A stretch of DNA of 64,000 bases from Turicibacter sp. TJ11 (GTDB taxonomy: Bacteria > Bacillota_I > Bacilli_A > MOL361 > Turicibacteraceae): positions 2,197,780-2,261,779 of the forward strand of contig NZ_CP069349.1 of NCBI RefSeq assembly GCF_021497505.1. Reading direction: 5' to 3'. The position numbers and the translations under genes were made by a program. Positions 50,762 through 60,101 of the stretch are shown piece by piece (the stretch's first letter is position 1; the number at the start of each line of letters is the position of its first letter). Below the pieces are notes generated by a model. The model searched no databases, was not told the DNA's origin, and saw only the letters and a program-made list of their open reading frames with translations.

Positions 50762-51541
50762 TTGATTAATACAGTGATTAACTCAGTAGATAGCTTTAAG
50801 TTTTTTGATCTGCTATTAGTAGGTTTAGATATTTATTTTGTTTGGTTAATTATTTACTATATTTTAAAACTGATTAAGTCAAATGTTCGTGCCGTTCAAA
50901 TTTTAAAAGGTGTTATCTTGATTTATATCATTGATTTAGTAAGCCAAATTTTTGATTTGTACACTTTGAATTCTTTGATTGGAAATATTATTGATTGGGG
51001 ATTACTGGCCATTATTATTATTTTTCAACCAGAAATTCGTAGTGGGCTTGAGCAAATTGGACGTAATAGTACTTTAAATCGTGAACAAAATAAATTTGTA
51101 GAACATGATGTGATTAGTATTTTAGCTAATTCAGTTGAATTCCTTGCTAAACGACGTATTGGAGCTTTAATTGTTATTGAGCGAGGGGTTAAACTAGATG
51201 AATTTATTACACCATCGACAATTATTGATGGGGAAATTTCACAGGAGTTATTAACAACTATATTTGTTCCAACAACTCCATTACATGATGGAGCCATTAT
51301 GATTCGTGAAGAAAAACTTTATTGTGCGGGTGCCTACCTTCCATCAACTAGACGGGAAGATATTAATAAATCTTTTGGAACACGACATCGTGCAGCTATT
51401 GGAATTAGTGAGATTTCTGATAGTGTGACATTGGTAGTTTCCGAAGAGACTGGACGTTATTCAATTGCCTATAAAGGTGAATTGAAAGTTTATGATCGTA
51501 TTGATGCTTTTAAGAATGATTTAAAGCAGTACCTTGGTTAA
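50762..51541 (+). CDS. cdaA: diadenylate cyclase CdaA (membrane-bound c-di-AMP synthase)
   Basis: Makes c-di-AMP from two ATP; the messenger controls potassium, osmolyte uptake and wall homeostasis. The 259-residue protein has three N-terminal membrane segments (about 15-85) and the DisA_N catalytic domain with the motif LHDGAIMIREEKLYCAGAYLP (about 176-196, in parts DGAIMI and AGAYLP) and GTRHRAAIGISE (RHR motif). The start is TTG 50762, 8 nt after AAAGGAGG. It heads the conserved cdaA-cdaR-glmM unit. Confidence 0.95.
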   Translation: MINTVINSVDSFKFFDLLLVGLDIYFVWLIIYYILKLIKSNVRAVQILKGVILIYIIDLVSQIFDLYTLNSLIGNIIDWGLLAIIIIFQPEIRSGLEQIGRNSTLNREQNKFVEHDVISILANSVEFLAKRRIGALIVIERGVKLDEFITPSTIIDGEISQELLTTIFVPTTPLHDGAIMIREEKLYCAGAYLPSTRREDINKSFGTRHRAAIGISEISDSVTLVVSEETGRYSIAYKGELKVYDRIDAFKNDLKQYLG

Positions 51542-51571
51542 ATGGATAACGGATGATGAAGGTGGTGTCGT

Positions 51572-52978
51572 ATGAAAAAAAGTAAAAGATTTGAGACTAA
51601 TGAACGAAACGAAACGAAAGATTCAGGCGAAGTAGCAAAACAAATTGCTGTTGAAACGATTAAAGATACAGAAAAATTTTTTCAAAAGATTTCAAGTTTT
51701 TTGAAAAATATTTGGAAGTTCTTAACGACTCCGAGTATGCTTTTAGGAGTTTTTAAATTTCAGAAATTAGATCACGTATACGAAAGTTTTCTTCGAAATG
51801 AACGATTAATGAAAATTCTAGCATTAATTGTGGCAATCGGATTTGCATTAAATGTTCGATATTCTTTTACAATGAAAGAGAGATATTCTGTAGACATTAA
51901 TAGTTATCCACTAGTATCTTATTATGATAAGGAACGTACCGTCGTTGAGGGACTTCCTGACACGGTAGATATCACTTTAGTAGGTGATAAAAGCCAAGTG
52001 GATATTGCTAAAACAAAAGCTAATTTTGAAATATTTGCTGACTTAAGAGATTTACCGCCAGGGACACATAAGGTCAATTTAGAGTATAGTAAACTAGGTA
52101 GTAAGTTAGATGTTAAGATTGATCCTAGTACAATTGTTGTTACGATTATGCCTTTAACAGAAATTGATAAGCAGGTTCAGGCTGACTTTGTTAATTTAGA
52201 TCAAATTGATGACATGTATGTGTTGAGTGAACCACAATTAGCACTAGACACTGTTAAAATTAAAGGTCCTCAAACAACGGTTGATCAGGTTGCAAGTGTG
52301 AAAGCAATTATTGATGTTTCTGATTTATCAAAACTCTCTGATTATGAGGCTCCTGTGTTTGCCTACGATAAACTAGGAAATAAATTAGATGTGGAAATTA
52401 AACCAGATAAATTAACTGCTAGTGTACAAGTCACAACTCCAAGTAAAGTTGTTCCAATTGAAGCGGTGGTGACAGGAAATGCTCCTGATGGATATAGTGT
52501 AGAAAGTGTTGTACTAACACCATCTGAGGTTAAATTATATGGAGAAACAAATGCCCTAGAAGATTACGAAAAATTACAAATTCAAGTTGATTTATATCAA
52601 CTAGACGATAATAATGAACTTATTGTAAAATTAGAAAAGCCAGAGAATGTTCATAAGATGGATACAGACACAGTTAAAGTAAAAGTGATATTTGAACAAA
52701 CACAAACAAAAGTCTTAGAAAATGTTGCTGTTGATTTTAAAAATTTAGATGATAGTTATCGAGTTAAAGTAAAAGATTTAGTTGACTCAATGATGAATGT
52801 AACATTAAAAGGATCGATGACAATATTGGATTCTATTTCTAATGATGATGTTAAAGTATCGATTGATTTATTTGGATATAAGGCAGGAGAATACGAAGTT
52901 CCTGTTGCAGTGGAAGCTATTACAGGTGTGATTATTCAGCCAAGTCAATCAAAAGTAAATGTAATTATTACAAAATAA
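51572..52978 (+). CDS. cdaR: CdaA regulatory protein CdaR (YbbR-domain protein)
   Basis: A single-pass membrane protein whose extracytoplasmic YbbR domains contact and tune CdaA. The 468-residue protein has a charged cytoplasmic N-terminus of about 80 residues (longer than usual), one membrane segment ([17 protein letters not shown] at about 84-100), then about four YbbR repeats, each with a [27 protein letters not shown]-like strand pattern (in parts [26 protein letters not shown]). It lies between cdaA and glmM, the standard order. The long cytoplasmic head is the odd feature. Confidence 0.9.
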   Translation: MKKSKRFETNERNETKDSGEVAKQIAVETIKDTEKFFQKISSFLKNIWKFLTTPSMLLGVFKFQKLDHVYESFLRNERLMKILALIVAIGFALNVRYSFTMKERYSVDINSYPLVSYYDKERTVVEGLPDTVDITLVGDKSQVDIAKTKANFEIFADLRDLPPGTHKVNLEYSKLGSKLDVKIDPSTIVVTIMPLTEIDKQVQADFVNLDQIDDMYVLSEPQLALDTVKIKGPQTTVDQVASVKAIIDVSDLSKLSDYEAPVFAYDKLGNKLDVEIKPDKLTASVQVTTPSKVVPIEAVVTGNAPDGYSVESVVLTPSEVKLYGETNALEDYEKLQIQVDLYQLDDNNELIVKLEKPENVHKMDTDTVKVKVIFEQTQTKVLENVAVDFKNLDDSYRVKVKDLVDSMMNVTLKGSMTILDSISNDDVKVSIDLFGYKAGEYEVPVAVEAITGVIIQPSQSKVNVIITK

Positions 52979-52995
52979 AAGTGAGGTTAGTATAT

Positions 52996-54333
52996 ATGGG
53001 AAAATACTTTGGAACAGATGGAATTAGAGGAGTTGCTAATACTGAACTAACTCCAGAGTTTACTTTAAAATTAGGACGTATTTTAGGGCATCATTTAAAG
53101 TCTAAAAATACACGACCTAAAGTTTTAATTGGGCGCGATACTCGTATTTCAGGAGAACTATTAGAAAGTGCCTTAATTGCTGGTTTAATCTCGTCAGGAG
53201 CTGATGTATTAACTCTTGGGGTGATTACAACACCAGGTGTCGCTTATTTAACAAAAAATTTAGATGTAGATGCAGGAATCATGATTTCGGCTTCTCATAA
53301 TCCAGTTCAGGATAATGGAATTAAAATCTTTAGTCATAGTGGTTATAAATTAAGTGATCGAGAAGAAGAAGAAATTGAAGCTTTAATTGATACGGAAGAT
53401 GAATTACCTCGCCCAATCGCAGGAGAAATTGGACGTGTTGAAGATTTCCAAATGGGATCACAAAAGTATGTAAATTTTATTAAGGGAACTGTCGGTCATA
53501 AGTTAACAGGATTAAAGATTGTTTTAGATTGTGCAAATGGTGCAAGTTCAGCTTTAGCTCCTCAATTGTTTGCTGATTTAGATGCAGATATTATTACTGT
53601 CTCATCAAATCCTGATGGAATTAATATTAATCATGACTGTGGATCAACACATCCAGAAGCATTAGCAAAAGAAGTTGTTAAACATGAAGCTGACTTAGGA
53701 TTTGCTTTTGATGGTGATTGCGATCGCTTAATTGCTGTTGATCATACTGGAACAGTGATTGATGGGGATTATATTATGTTCATTGTCGGACGTTATTTAA
53801 ATGAAAAAGGATTATTAAAACAAGGAACTGTTGTTTCAACAGTTATGAGTAACTTAGGGTTTTATAATGCGATTGAAGCGAATGGCTTACAAAGTGTTCA
53901 AACTAAAGTTGGTGATCGTTACGTATTAGAAGAGATGTTAAAAAATGATTACAACTTTGGTGGAGAACAATCAGGGCACTTAATTTTCTTAGACTATGGA
54001 ACAACTGGAGATGGAATGTTAAGCGCCGTTCAGTTAGCTAAAATCATTGTTGAAAAGGAACAATCATTAGCTGACTTAGCAAAGGAAATGCCTAAGTATC
54101 CACAGTTATTAAAAAATCTTCGTGTGGAAGATAAGCAGGCGATGATGACTAATGAACGTATTTTAGAAGTCATTAAAGAAGTTGAAGGTGAAATGAACGG
54201 AGAAGGACGTGTGTTAGTTCGTCCTTCAGGAACTGAGCCATTAGTTCGTGTAATGGTAGAGGCTAAAACAGAAGAGTTATGTGAACAATACGTAAATCGT
54301 ATTTTAAACGTTGTTGAACAGGAATTAAAATAA
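52996..54333 (+). CDS. glmM: phosphoglucosamine mutase
   Basis: Converts glucosamine-6-phosphate to glucosamine-1-phosphate for peptidoglycan. The 445-residue protein has GTDGIRG at its start, the catalytic phospho-Ser in [15 protein letters not shown] (Ser about 100), the metal loop [11 protein letters not shown] (about 240-250) and the phosphate-binding [14 protein letters not shown] near the end. I choose ATG 52996 with GTGAGG about 10 nt upstream. In other Firmicutes GlmM binds CdaA and lowers c-di-AMP synthesis. Confidence 0.96.
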   Translation: MGKYFGTDGIRGVANTELTPEFTLKLGRILGHHLKSKNTRPKVLIGRDTRISGELLESALIAGLISSGADVLTLGVITTPGVAYLTKNLDVDAGIMISASHNPVQDNGIKIFSHSGYKLSDREEEEIEALIDTEDELPRPIAGEIGRVEDFQMGSQKYVNFIKGTVGHKLTGLKIVLDCANGASSALAPQLFADLDADIITVSSNPDGININHDCGSTHPEALAKEVVKHEADLGFAFDGDCDRLIAVDHTGTVIDGDYIMFIVGRYLNEKGLLKQGTVVSTVMSNLGFYNAIEANGLQSVQTKVGDRYVLEEMLKNDYNFGGEQSGHLIFLDYGTTGDGMLSAVQLAKIIVEKEQSLADLAKEMPKYPQLLKNLRVEDKQAMMTNERILEVIKEVEGEMNGEGRVLVRPSGTEPLVRVMVEAKTEELCEQYVNRILNVVEQELK

Positions 54334-54362
54334 TAAAAAGAGGTGAATTTCACCTCTTTTTT
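54334..54362 (+). terminator. terminator after glmM
   Basis: AAAAAGAGGTGA pairs with TTCACCTCTTTTT around a 2-4 nt loop, with a T run. Confidence 0.88.
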
Positions 54363-54432
54363 CATAGGAAAATAAATAAAGACTTTTTCCTCCAATATAT
54401 GATAAAAATATCATTTCAATATAATTAGCATA

Positions 54433-54441
54433 TGATATAAT
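54433..54441 (+). promoter_or_regulatory. extended -10 promoter of the glmS leader
   Basis: TGaTATAAT would start RNA near 54448, about 60 nt before the ribozyme cleavage site. Confidence 0.6.
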
Positions 54442-54499
54442 GTATTTGTTGCTTTCTAGATGGGGAAGGAGGATAGCAAGGGTAGAGAGAGTTTTCTAT

Positions 54500-54655
54500 T
54501 CAATGATAAGCGCCAGAGCTGTTAAGTTAGTAACAGCTGACGAGGTGAAGGTTAATCGATCTTTCGGCGGATGCCTTCCGGCTGTATACCTCAGTCGTAG
54601 TCTCCAAACAAAACTAAGAGGTAACTCTTATGACAAAATTGGAGAAAAAGGTAAA
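54500..54655 (+). ncRNA. glmS self-cleaving riboswitch-ribozyme
   Basis: The glmS mRNA leader has the conserved core: AAGCGCCAGAGCTG at 54508-54521, TAACAGCTGACGAGG, the GGTTAATCGATCTTTCGGCG hinge and GGATGCCTTCCGGCTG. A late helix is formed by TCTCCAA and TTGGAGA. Cleavage is expected between A54509 and G54510 when glucosamine-6-phosphate binds, after which the downstream mRNA is degraded. This gives feedback on GlmS. The match to the class is strong by eye. Confidence 0.93.
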
Positions 54656-54708
54656 TAAGAAAGCAGCTCTATTAAATGGATGATAATAAAAAAGGAGTTG
54701 TGACACTT

Positions 54709-56493
54709 ATGTGTGGAATTGTTGGATATATTGGTCAGCAAGATGTTAAAGATATTTTATTAAACGGATTAGAAAAGTTAGAATATCGTGGATATGATTC
54801 AGCAGGAATTGCTGTCGTTAATGAAGCAGGAGTTCATATTTTTAAAGATAAAGGGCGTATTGCTCACTTACGTACAGTGGTTGATGAAACAGTTTCATCA
54901 ACAGTAGGAATTGGACATACACGTTGGGCGACTCATGGTGCACCTAATCAACGTAACTCACATCCTCATCAATCAAGTACGGGACGTTTTACGATTGTTC
55001 ACAATGGAGTAATCGAAAACGAATTAGAATTACGCCAAGAGTTTTTACCAAATTATAATTTTATTTCAGATACAGATACAGAAGTCATTGCTGCGTTAAT
55101 TGAGCACTTTGTATTAGAAAAAGAAGATGTTGAATTAGCGATTCGTCACGTAATGAGTTTATTACATGGATCTTATGCGTTAGGTGTCATTGATGTCAAT
55201 AATCCAGACGTGTTATATGCGGCTAAAAACAAATCACCGATGTTAATTGGATTAGGTGAAGGATTTAATATGATTGGTTCAGACGCAATGGCTATGTTAC
55301 AATGTACGAATCAATTTGTTGAAATCGAAGATGAAGAGTTTATTAAGTTAACACGTGAAGGCGTAACGATTCACAATTTATTAGGTGTAACGATTAAGCG
55401 CGATCCATTCACGGCAGAATTAGATGCTTCTGATATTGAAAAAGGAACATATCCTCACTATATGTTAAAAGAAATTGAGGAACAACCTTATGTTATTCGT
55501 CGTATCGTTGAGCAATATTTTGAAGATGGACAAATTAAAATCAATCCAGAAATCGTTAATGCGGTTAAAGACGCTGATCGTTTATACATTATTGCAGCGG
55601 GAACAAGTATGCATGCTGGATTTGTTGGAAAACAATTATTTGAGCAATTAGCAGGAATTCCAACAGAAGTTCATATTTCATCAGAATTTGTTTACAATAC
55701 ACCAGTCATTAGCAAAAAACCATTATTCATCTTTATTTCTCAATCAGGAGAGACAGCAGATAGCCGTGCGGTTTTAGTAAAAATTAAGCAATTAGGTTAT
55801 CCATCATTAACGATTACAAATGTTCCAGGATCAACGTTGTCTCGTGAAGCAGATCACACGTTATTATTATACGCAGGACCTGAAATTGCCGTTGCTTCAA
55901 CAAAAGCATATACAGCACAAGTGGCAGTTCAAGCTGTTTTAGCGGCAAAAGTAGCGGGTAACACAGACTTAGATTTATCTCGTGAATTAGCGATTGTGGC
56001 TAATGTCATGGAAAGTATTACAGATGATAAAGAGCAATATGAAAGAATTGCAAAAGATTATTTAACTGAACGTAATTGCTTTTATATTGGTCGTCATGTG
56101 GACTATTATGTGGCATTAGAAGCTGCTTTAAAATTAAAAGAGATTTCTTATATTCAAACAGAAGGATTTGCAGCTGGTGAATTAAAGCACGGAACGATCG
56201 CTTTAATTGAAAAAGGAACACCAGTTATTGCAATTGTTTCTCAAGAATCAGTTAATTTAAATACACGTTCAAATGTAAAAGAAGTAAAAGCTCGCGGAGC
56301 GAATGCTGTGATTATTTCATTACGTTCGTTAAGTTCTGAGACGGATCAAATTGTGATTGATGATGTTCATCCGTTATTAACACCATTAGTGACGGTTGTT
56401 CCAACACAATTAATTTCATATTATGCAGCTTTACAACGTGGATTCGATATTGATAAACCACGTAACTTAGCTAAATCAGTAACAGTAGAATAA
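54709..56493 (+). CDS. glmS: glutamine--fructose-6-phosphate aminotransferase (isomerizing)
   Basis: Makes glucosamine-6-phosphate from fructose-6-phosphate and glutamine, the first step to UDP-GlcNAc. The 594-residue protein starts MCGIVGYIG, so Cys2 becomes the N-terminal nucleophile of the glutaminase domain. Two SIS domains follow ([28 protein letters not shown]), with the C-terminal [14 protein letters not shown] 54709 is required to expose Cys2; a frame from 54676 is rejected. AAAGGAG precedes it. Control is by the ribozyme above. Confidence 0.97.
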   Translation: MCGIVGYIGQQDVKDILLNGLEKLEYRGYDSAGIAVVNEAGVHIFKDKGRIAHLRTVVDETVSSTVGIGHTRWATHGAPNQRNSHPHQSSTGRFTIVHNGVIENELELRQEFLPNYNFISDTDTEVIAALIEHFVLEKEDVELAIRHVMSLLHGSYALGVIDVNNPDVLYAAKNKSPMLIGLGEGFNMIGSDAMAMLQCTNQFVEIEDEEFIKLTREGVTIHNLLGVTIKRDPFTAELDASDIEKGTYPHYMLKEIEEQPYVIRRIVEQYFEDGQIKINPEIVNAVKDADRLYIIAAGTSMHAGFVGKQLFEQLAGIPTEVHISSEFVYNTPVISKKPLFIFISQSGETADSRAVLVKIKQLGYPSLTITNVPGSTLSREADHTLLLYAGPEIAVASTKAYTAQVAVQAVLAAKVAGNTDLDLSRELAIVANVMESITDDKEQYERIAKDYLTERNCFYIGRHVDYYVALEAALKLKEISYIQTEGFAAGELKHGTIALIEKGTPVIAIVSQESVNLNTRSNVKEVKARGANAVIISLRSLSSETDQIVIDDVHPLLTPLVTVVPTQLISYYAALQRGFDIDKPRNLAKSVTVE

Positions 56494-56495
56494 AA

Positions 56496-56531
56496 TAAAA
56501 ACACTCTCAATATTGAGAGTGTTTTTATTTT
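56496..56531 (+). terminator. terminator after glmS
   Basis: AAAAACACTCTC pairs with GAGAGTGTTTTT around AATATT. Confidence 0.88.
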
Positions 56532-56542
56532 ACCTCGTATAG

Positions 56543-56571
56543 TTGCCAATACACCCTATATATGGTAATAT
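56543..56571 (+). promoter_or_regulatory. promoter of the marR-MATE-HMA unit
   Basis: TTGCCA (56543-56548), 17-bp spacer and TAATAT (56566-56571). The -10 lies in near-symmetrical ATATATGGTAATATAT, a plausible MarR operator. Confidence 0.6.
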
Positions 56572-56608
56572 ATGGTTATTAATTTGTTTAATAATGAGTG
56601 GTGATTTC

Positions 56609-57052
56609 ATGAACGAGGTAATTGGAAAAACAATGTCTATTTTATATCGATATCGTCAGATGATTATTAATCATAAATTAAGGCCTTATGGACTTGGGAG
56701 TGGGCAGCATATCTTTTTAATTAACATTGCTAGACATGAAGGAATCAATCAAAAGGATTTAACTCATTTAGTAAAAATTGATAAGGCGACAACAGCAAAG
56801 GCTTTAAAGAAACTAGAAGACAGTGGTTATATTTATCGTCAATGCGATGAAGGGGATCGCCGATACAATCAACTTTTTTTAACAACAAAAGGGCATGAAA
56901 TGATGCCGATTATTGTATCTACTTTAGGAGAGATTACAGATAGCTTGATTGAAGGATTAACAGAAGAAGAGCAGAATTATTTCTCAAAGTGTTTAGATAC
57001 AATGCTAGATAACGCGCTTCATGTCGTTGATCAGTTAAGAAATGAGAAATAG
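56609..57052 (+). CDS. MarR-family transcriptional regulator
   Basis: A 147-residue dimeric winged-helix regulator, usually a repressor released by a small ligand. It has the helix-turn-helix GINQKDLTHLVKIDKATTAKALKKLEDSGYI (about 49-79, in parts LVKIDKATTAKALKKLE) and the wing DEGDRRYNQLFLTTKG, the MarR D-x-R-D/Y-type signature. I choose ATG 56609 with AGTGGTGA upstream; longer frames lie on the promoter. It precedes a MATE efflux gene by 70 bp, which is likely its target. Confidence 0.88.
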   Translation: MNEVIGKTMSILYRYRQMIINHKLRPYGLGSGQHIFLINIARHEGINQKDLTHLVKIDKATTAKALKKLEDSGYIYRQCDEGDRRYNQLFLTTKGHEMMPIIVSTLGEITDSLIEGLTEEEQNYFSKCLDTMLDNALHVVDQLRNEK

Positions 57053-57122
57053 ATAATGAATTTGATGAGTATTTGATAACAGAGTCGTTGCAAATACTTG
57101 TATAGAAGGGGGATTATAGTTA

Positions 57123-58520
57123 ATGAATCGGCAAAAGCTTTTAGGAGAAGAAAAAATTTCAAAGTTATTAATTCAATTTTCAGTGCCAGCTATTATTGGG
57201 ATGGTTGTTAATACGTTATATAATATCGTCGATCGAATGTATATTGGTAATATTCCAGATATAGGAGGATTGGCATTAACAGGTGTAGGAATTACAATGC
57301 CCATTATGACGATTATTATGGCGTTTGGAATGTTAATCGGTGTTGGAACCAGTGCTCGTATTTCATTAAAGCTTGGAGAGCATAAGAGAGAGGAAGCAGA
57401 ACACCATCTTGGAAATGCCTTTGTCTTAATTTTAATAACAAGTGTTATTATTACAGTTATGGGCTTAACTTTTATGAATCCAATTTTAAGATTATTTGGT
57501 GCTAGCCCTGAAACGGAAATTTATGCGGCACAATATATGCAAATTATTTTCTTAGGAACGATTTTTAATATGTTAAGCTTCGGATTAAATCACTCTATTC
57601 GTAGTGATGGAAATCCTAAAATCGCGATGTTCTCAATGCTAATTGGAGCGGGAACCAATATTATTTTAGATCCTATTTTTATTTTTTTATTAGGACTAGG
57701 TGTACGTGGGGGGGCGATTGCTACAGTTATTTCTCAAATGGCCTCAATGACTTGGATTTTATATTATTTTACAAAAGGTAAAGGGTCGATTAAAATTACA
57801 CGTCAAACGATGAAACTTAAAAAATCAATTGTGATTAGTATTTTTTCAATTGGAATGAGTCCGTTTGCGATGCAGCTTGCTCAAAGTATCGTACAGGTTT
57901 TAGCTAATAATTCATTAAAAATTTACGGAGGAGATTTAGCAATTGGTGCGATGACGATTATTAGTAGTATTTCAATGATTTTTATGATGCCCATATTTGG
58001 TTTGAACCAAGGGTCGCAGCCTGTTATCGGCTATAACTACGGTGCTAAACAATATCATCGTGTTAAAGAAGCGATGAAAATTCTAGTTATCGTAGCGACA
58101 ATGATTGTTTCAGTTGGATGGGTTTTAATCCAATTTGCACCGCAATTATTGATTGGTGTATTCGGTGCCAATCAGTCACTTCTAGAAATAGCTAAAACGG
58201 GGTTACGTATCTTTTTATTTATGTTACCAGCATTAGGTTTTCAATCGATTAGCTCAAATTATTTTCAATCAATCGGTAAAGCGAAAATCTCCATGTTTTT
58301 AAGTTTATTACGACAAGTTATTTTATTAATTCCGTGTTTAATTATTTTACCGCGTATCGGTGGTTTAGGATTAATGGGAGTCTGGTTAGCAGGTCCTGTA
58401 GCGGATGGATTAGCTTCGATTATTACTGGGATTGTTTTCTTTCATTCTGTTCGTCAATTAAATAAGGCAGAAGAAAATGAAACACAAACTTTTCATACAG
58501 AGAAGTCACTAAGAGCTTAA
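57123..58520 (+). CDS. MATE-family multidrug/cation efflux protein
   Basis: A 465-residue exporter with 12 predicted membrane helices, using Na+ or H+ gradients to expel cationic compounds. It has LIQFSVPAIIGMVVNTLYNIVDRMYIGN (about 17-44, in parts PAIIGMVVNTLYNIVDRMYIG), and the second half repeats it from VISIFSIGMSPFAMQLAQS. The sequence recalls the MepA group, which is also paired with MarR repressors. GAAGGGGG precedes the ATG. Substrates are unknown. Confidence 0.9.
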   Translation: MNRQKLLGEEKISKLLIQFSVPAIIGMVVNTLYNIVDRMYIGNIPDIGGLALTGVGITMPIMTIIMAFGMLIGVGTSARISLKLGEHKREEAEHHLGNAFVLILITSVIITVMGLTFMNPILRLFGASPETEIYAAQYMQIIFLGTIFNMLSFGLNHSIRSDGNPKIAMFSMLIGAGTNIILDPIFIFLLGLGVRGGAIATVISQMASMTWILYYFTKGKGSIKITRQTMKLKKSIVISIFSIGMSPFAMQLAQSIVQVLANNSLKIYGGDLAIGAMTIISSISMIFMMPIFGLNQGSQPVIGYNYGAKQYHRVKEAMKILVIVATMIVSVGWVLIQFAPQLLIGVFGANQSLLEIAKTGLRIFLFMLPALGFQSISSNYFQSIGKAKISMFLSLLRQVILLIPCLIILPRIGGLGLMGVWLAGPVADGLASIITGIVFFHSVRQLNKAEENETQTFHTEKSLRA

Positions 58521-58537
58521 AGTAAGGAGGAGTTGAA

Positions 58538-58747
58538 ATGAAAACAGTTATTTTAAAAGTTAATGGAATGAGTTGTCATCATTGTGTCAGTTCTATTCAT
58601 GATGCAGTTACATCGATTGTTGGTGTCAAAGAAGTAAAGGTTGATTTAAAAGCAAAGTTAGTAGAGGTAGAATATGATGAAGCTTTTACTAACGAATTGT
58701 TAATGATTGAGTGTATTGAAGATCAAGGCTTTGATGTTAAATTATAA
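58538..58747 (+). CDS. heavy-metal-associated (HMA) domain protein, CopZ-like
   Basis: A 69-residue ferredoxin-like metal chaperone, with the metal-binding loop GMSCHHC at 10-16 and the usual EVKVDLKAKLVEVEYDE strand. It probably binds Cu(I); the HH between the cysteines is unusual-looking but falls in the variable CxxC positions. No copper ATPase lies in the window. It follows the MATE gene by 17 bp with AAGGAGGAG and ends at a terminator, so it may be co-expressed with the exporter. Confidence 0.88.
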   Translation: MKTVILKVNGMSCHHCVSSIHDAVTSIVGVKEVKVDLKAKLVEVEYDEAFTNELLMIECIEDQGFDVKL

Positions 58748-58778
58748 AAAAGTGTGCAATTGCGCACTTTTGTTTTTT
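58745..58778 (+). terminator. terminator after the HMA gene
   Basis: AAAAGTGTGC pairs with GCGCACTTTT (one G-U pair), then GTTTTTTT. Confidence 0.85.
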
Positions 58779-58845
58779 TCAAAAAAAGTTATAATTTAAT
58801 TGAGATAAGGTTATTCGGGATGACTTATCTTATAAAACAGGGGAA

Positions 58846-58881
58846 TAAAAAAACATCTTTCTTTTTAAAGATGTTTTTTTA
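58846..58881. terminator. bidirectional terminator after the XRE/TPR regulator
   Basis: AAAAAACATCTTT pairs with AAAGATGTTTTTT. It overlaps the stop codon of the converging minus-strand gene and works chiefly for that gene. Confidence 0.8.
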
Positions 58882-59856
58882 TTTTGTAAATGAACTAATG
58901 TCCTGTTTAATTGAATCAATATCAACTCCTAAACGAGTTAAATAGCTATCTAGCTGTTGAATAAGTCGATCAGAACCAAGAAGGGTGTAAATTTCATAGG
59001 TACGTTTGAAGTGTAAGAATGCTTCCTTTTCATCACCAAGATGATAAAGTGCAGTTCCTTTTGTTGCCGTGAGATCCCCTAAATAAATATAGACAAATTT
59101 ACAATGTGCCAGATTAATTCCTTTAGATGCTATTTCAATGCTTTTATTGTATTGTTTTTCTTGAAGATAAAATTGTGATAGATAAAAATGGGCACGTAAA
59201 ATATGATAGGTTTCGATACTTTCATAATTGGCAAGACGATTATCAATTGTTGAATGTAGGAGTTCAAAAGCCTCTTTTTTTCGATCTAACTGAAACAGAC
59301 AGATGGCTTTATCAGTGTTAATTCCCACTTCTTCGATAGTAAAAATATGTGTGCATTCAATCCCGTTTTCATCAGTGATTAAAAAGGTTTTTAATGATTC
59401 TTCAATCAACTCTAACGCTTTTTTAGGATTATTGTATTTTTTAAGTTGAATGACTCCTTTTTGATAGATGTGAAATTGCTTGCCTATTCCAAATTGAAAG
59501 TCTGTTAAACATTCACATTCTTTAACTAATTCTTCGAGCTTCGTATAATCTCCAGTCGTTGTGCATTTTTTCATTTCATGAATATAGTGAGTGGTTTGTT
59601 CATAGTTATGATAATAACACTGTTCAATGAGTAATTTAATATCGACATGAAGTTTATTACATAGTTGATAAAGAAGAATTAAACTCGGATTTCGTTTTCC
59701 ATTTAAGATTTTATTTAAATGATCGCGTGGGGTAATGCCCGCTGCTAATTCACTTTGAGTCATCCCTTTTTCAGTTGCTATTTCTTTTAACTTTTGCGTT
59801 AATAACTGAAAGTTAATATAATAACCATTTAAGTTTGGAAATCTGTGATCTGTCAT
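58879..59856 (-). CDS. XRE-type regulator with TPR-like C-terminus (RNPP/Rgg-PlcR-like)
   Basis: The 325-residue protein has an N-terminal helix-turn-helix of the XRE type (LKEIATEKGMTQSELAAGITPRDHLNKILNGKRNPS, about 23-58, in parts GMTQSELAAGITPRDHL). About 250 residues of helical repeats follow, resembling TPRs (KALELIEESLKTF, KSIEIASKGINLAHCKF, DEKEAFLHFKRTYEIYTLLG). This layout is that of the RNPP regulators (Rgg, PlcR, PrgX), which bind short secreted peptides. No peptide gene is visible beside it, and an IS66 element lies 100 bp upstream. GAGG precedes the ATG. The ligand is unknown. Confidence 0.72.
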   Translation of the reverse strand: MTDHRFPNLNGYYINFQLLTQKLKEIATEKGMTQSELAAGITPRDHLNKILNGKRNPSLILLYQLCNKLHVDIKLLIEQCYYHNYEQTTHYIHEMKKCTTTGDYTKLEELVKECECLTDFQFGIGKQFHIYQKGVIQLKKYNNPKKALELIEESLKTFLITDENGIECTHIFTIEEVGINTDKAICLFQLDRKKEAFELLHSTIDNRLANYESIETYHILRAHFYLSQFYLQEKQYNKSIEIASKGINLAHCKFVYIYLGDLTATKGTALYHLGDEKEAFLHFKRTYEIYTLLGSDRLIQQLDSYLTRLGVDIDSIKQDISSFTK

Positions 59857-59948
59857 GTTGTCCTCATTTCTTTATATGATAAGATTTCTATCTATTATTA
59901 TAAAATATATGTTAATAGGAAGTCATTAGATAAGCCTAAATAATTTAT

Positions 59949-59956
59949 TATAAAAT
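59949..59956. repeat. IS66 target duplication, left copy
   Basis: ATAAAATA abuts the left terminal repeat and recurs exactly at 61652-61659. Eight bases is the usual length for IS66. Confidence 0.9.
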
Positions 59957-59968
59957 AGTAACTATTCA

Positions 59969-60007
59969 GCCACCAAGTAAACGAATTCCGTTTATTGGTG
60001 GTTTTGT
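59969..60007 (+). terminator. hairpin at the left end of the IS66 element
   Basis: CCACCAAGTAAACG pairs with CGTTTATTGGTGG (one bulge) around AATTC, followed by GTTTTGTT. It should block transcripts entering the element from the left. Confidence 0.7.
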
Positions 60008-60034
60008 TAATGATATGTAGCTCTCGTGAATAAC

Positions 60035-60063
60035 TTACCTATTTATAAGATTTACGTTATAAT
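60035..60063 (+). promoter_or_regulatory. promoter of the IS66 tnpC
   Basis: TTACCT (60035-60040), 17-bp spacer and TATAAT (60058-60063), about 39 bp before the ATG. Confidence 0.6.
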
Positions 60064-60101
60064 ATCCTTACTATTCCAACTTTAGAAGAAGGTGTCATCT
60101 T

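Noticed and set aside
54440-54658. 72-codon open frame upstream of glmS
   Set aside because: It lies across the glmS ribozyme and has no recognisable protein features.
58754-58945. 63-codon frame between the HMA gene and the regulator as a possible signal-peptide gene
   Set aside because: It crosses two terminators and overlaps the regulator antisense; no good binding site.
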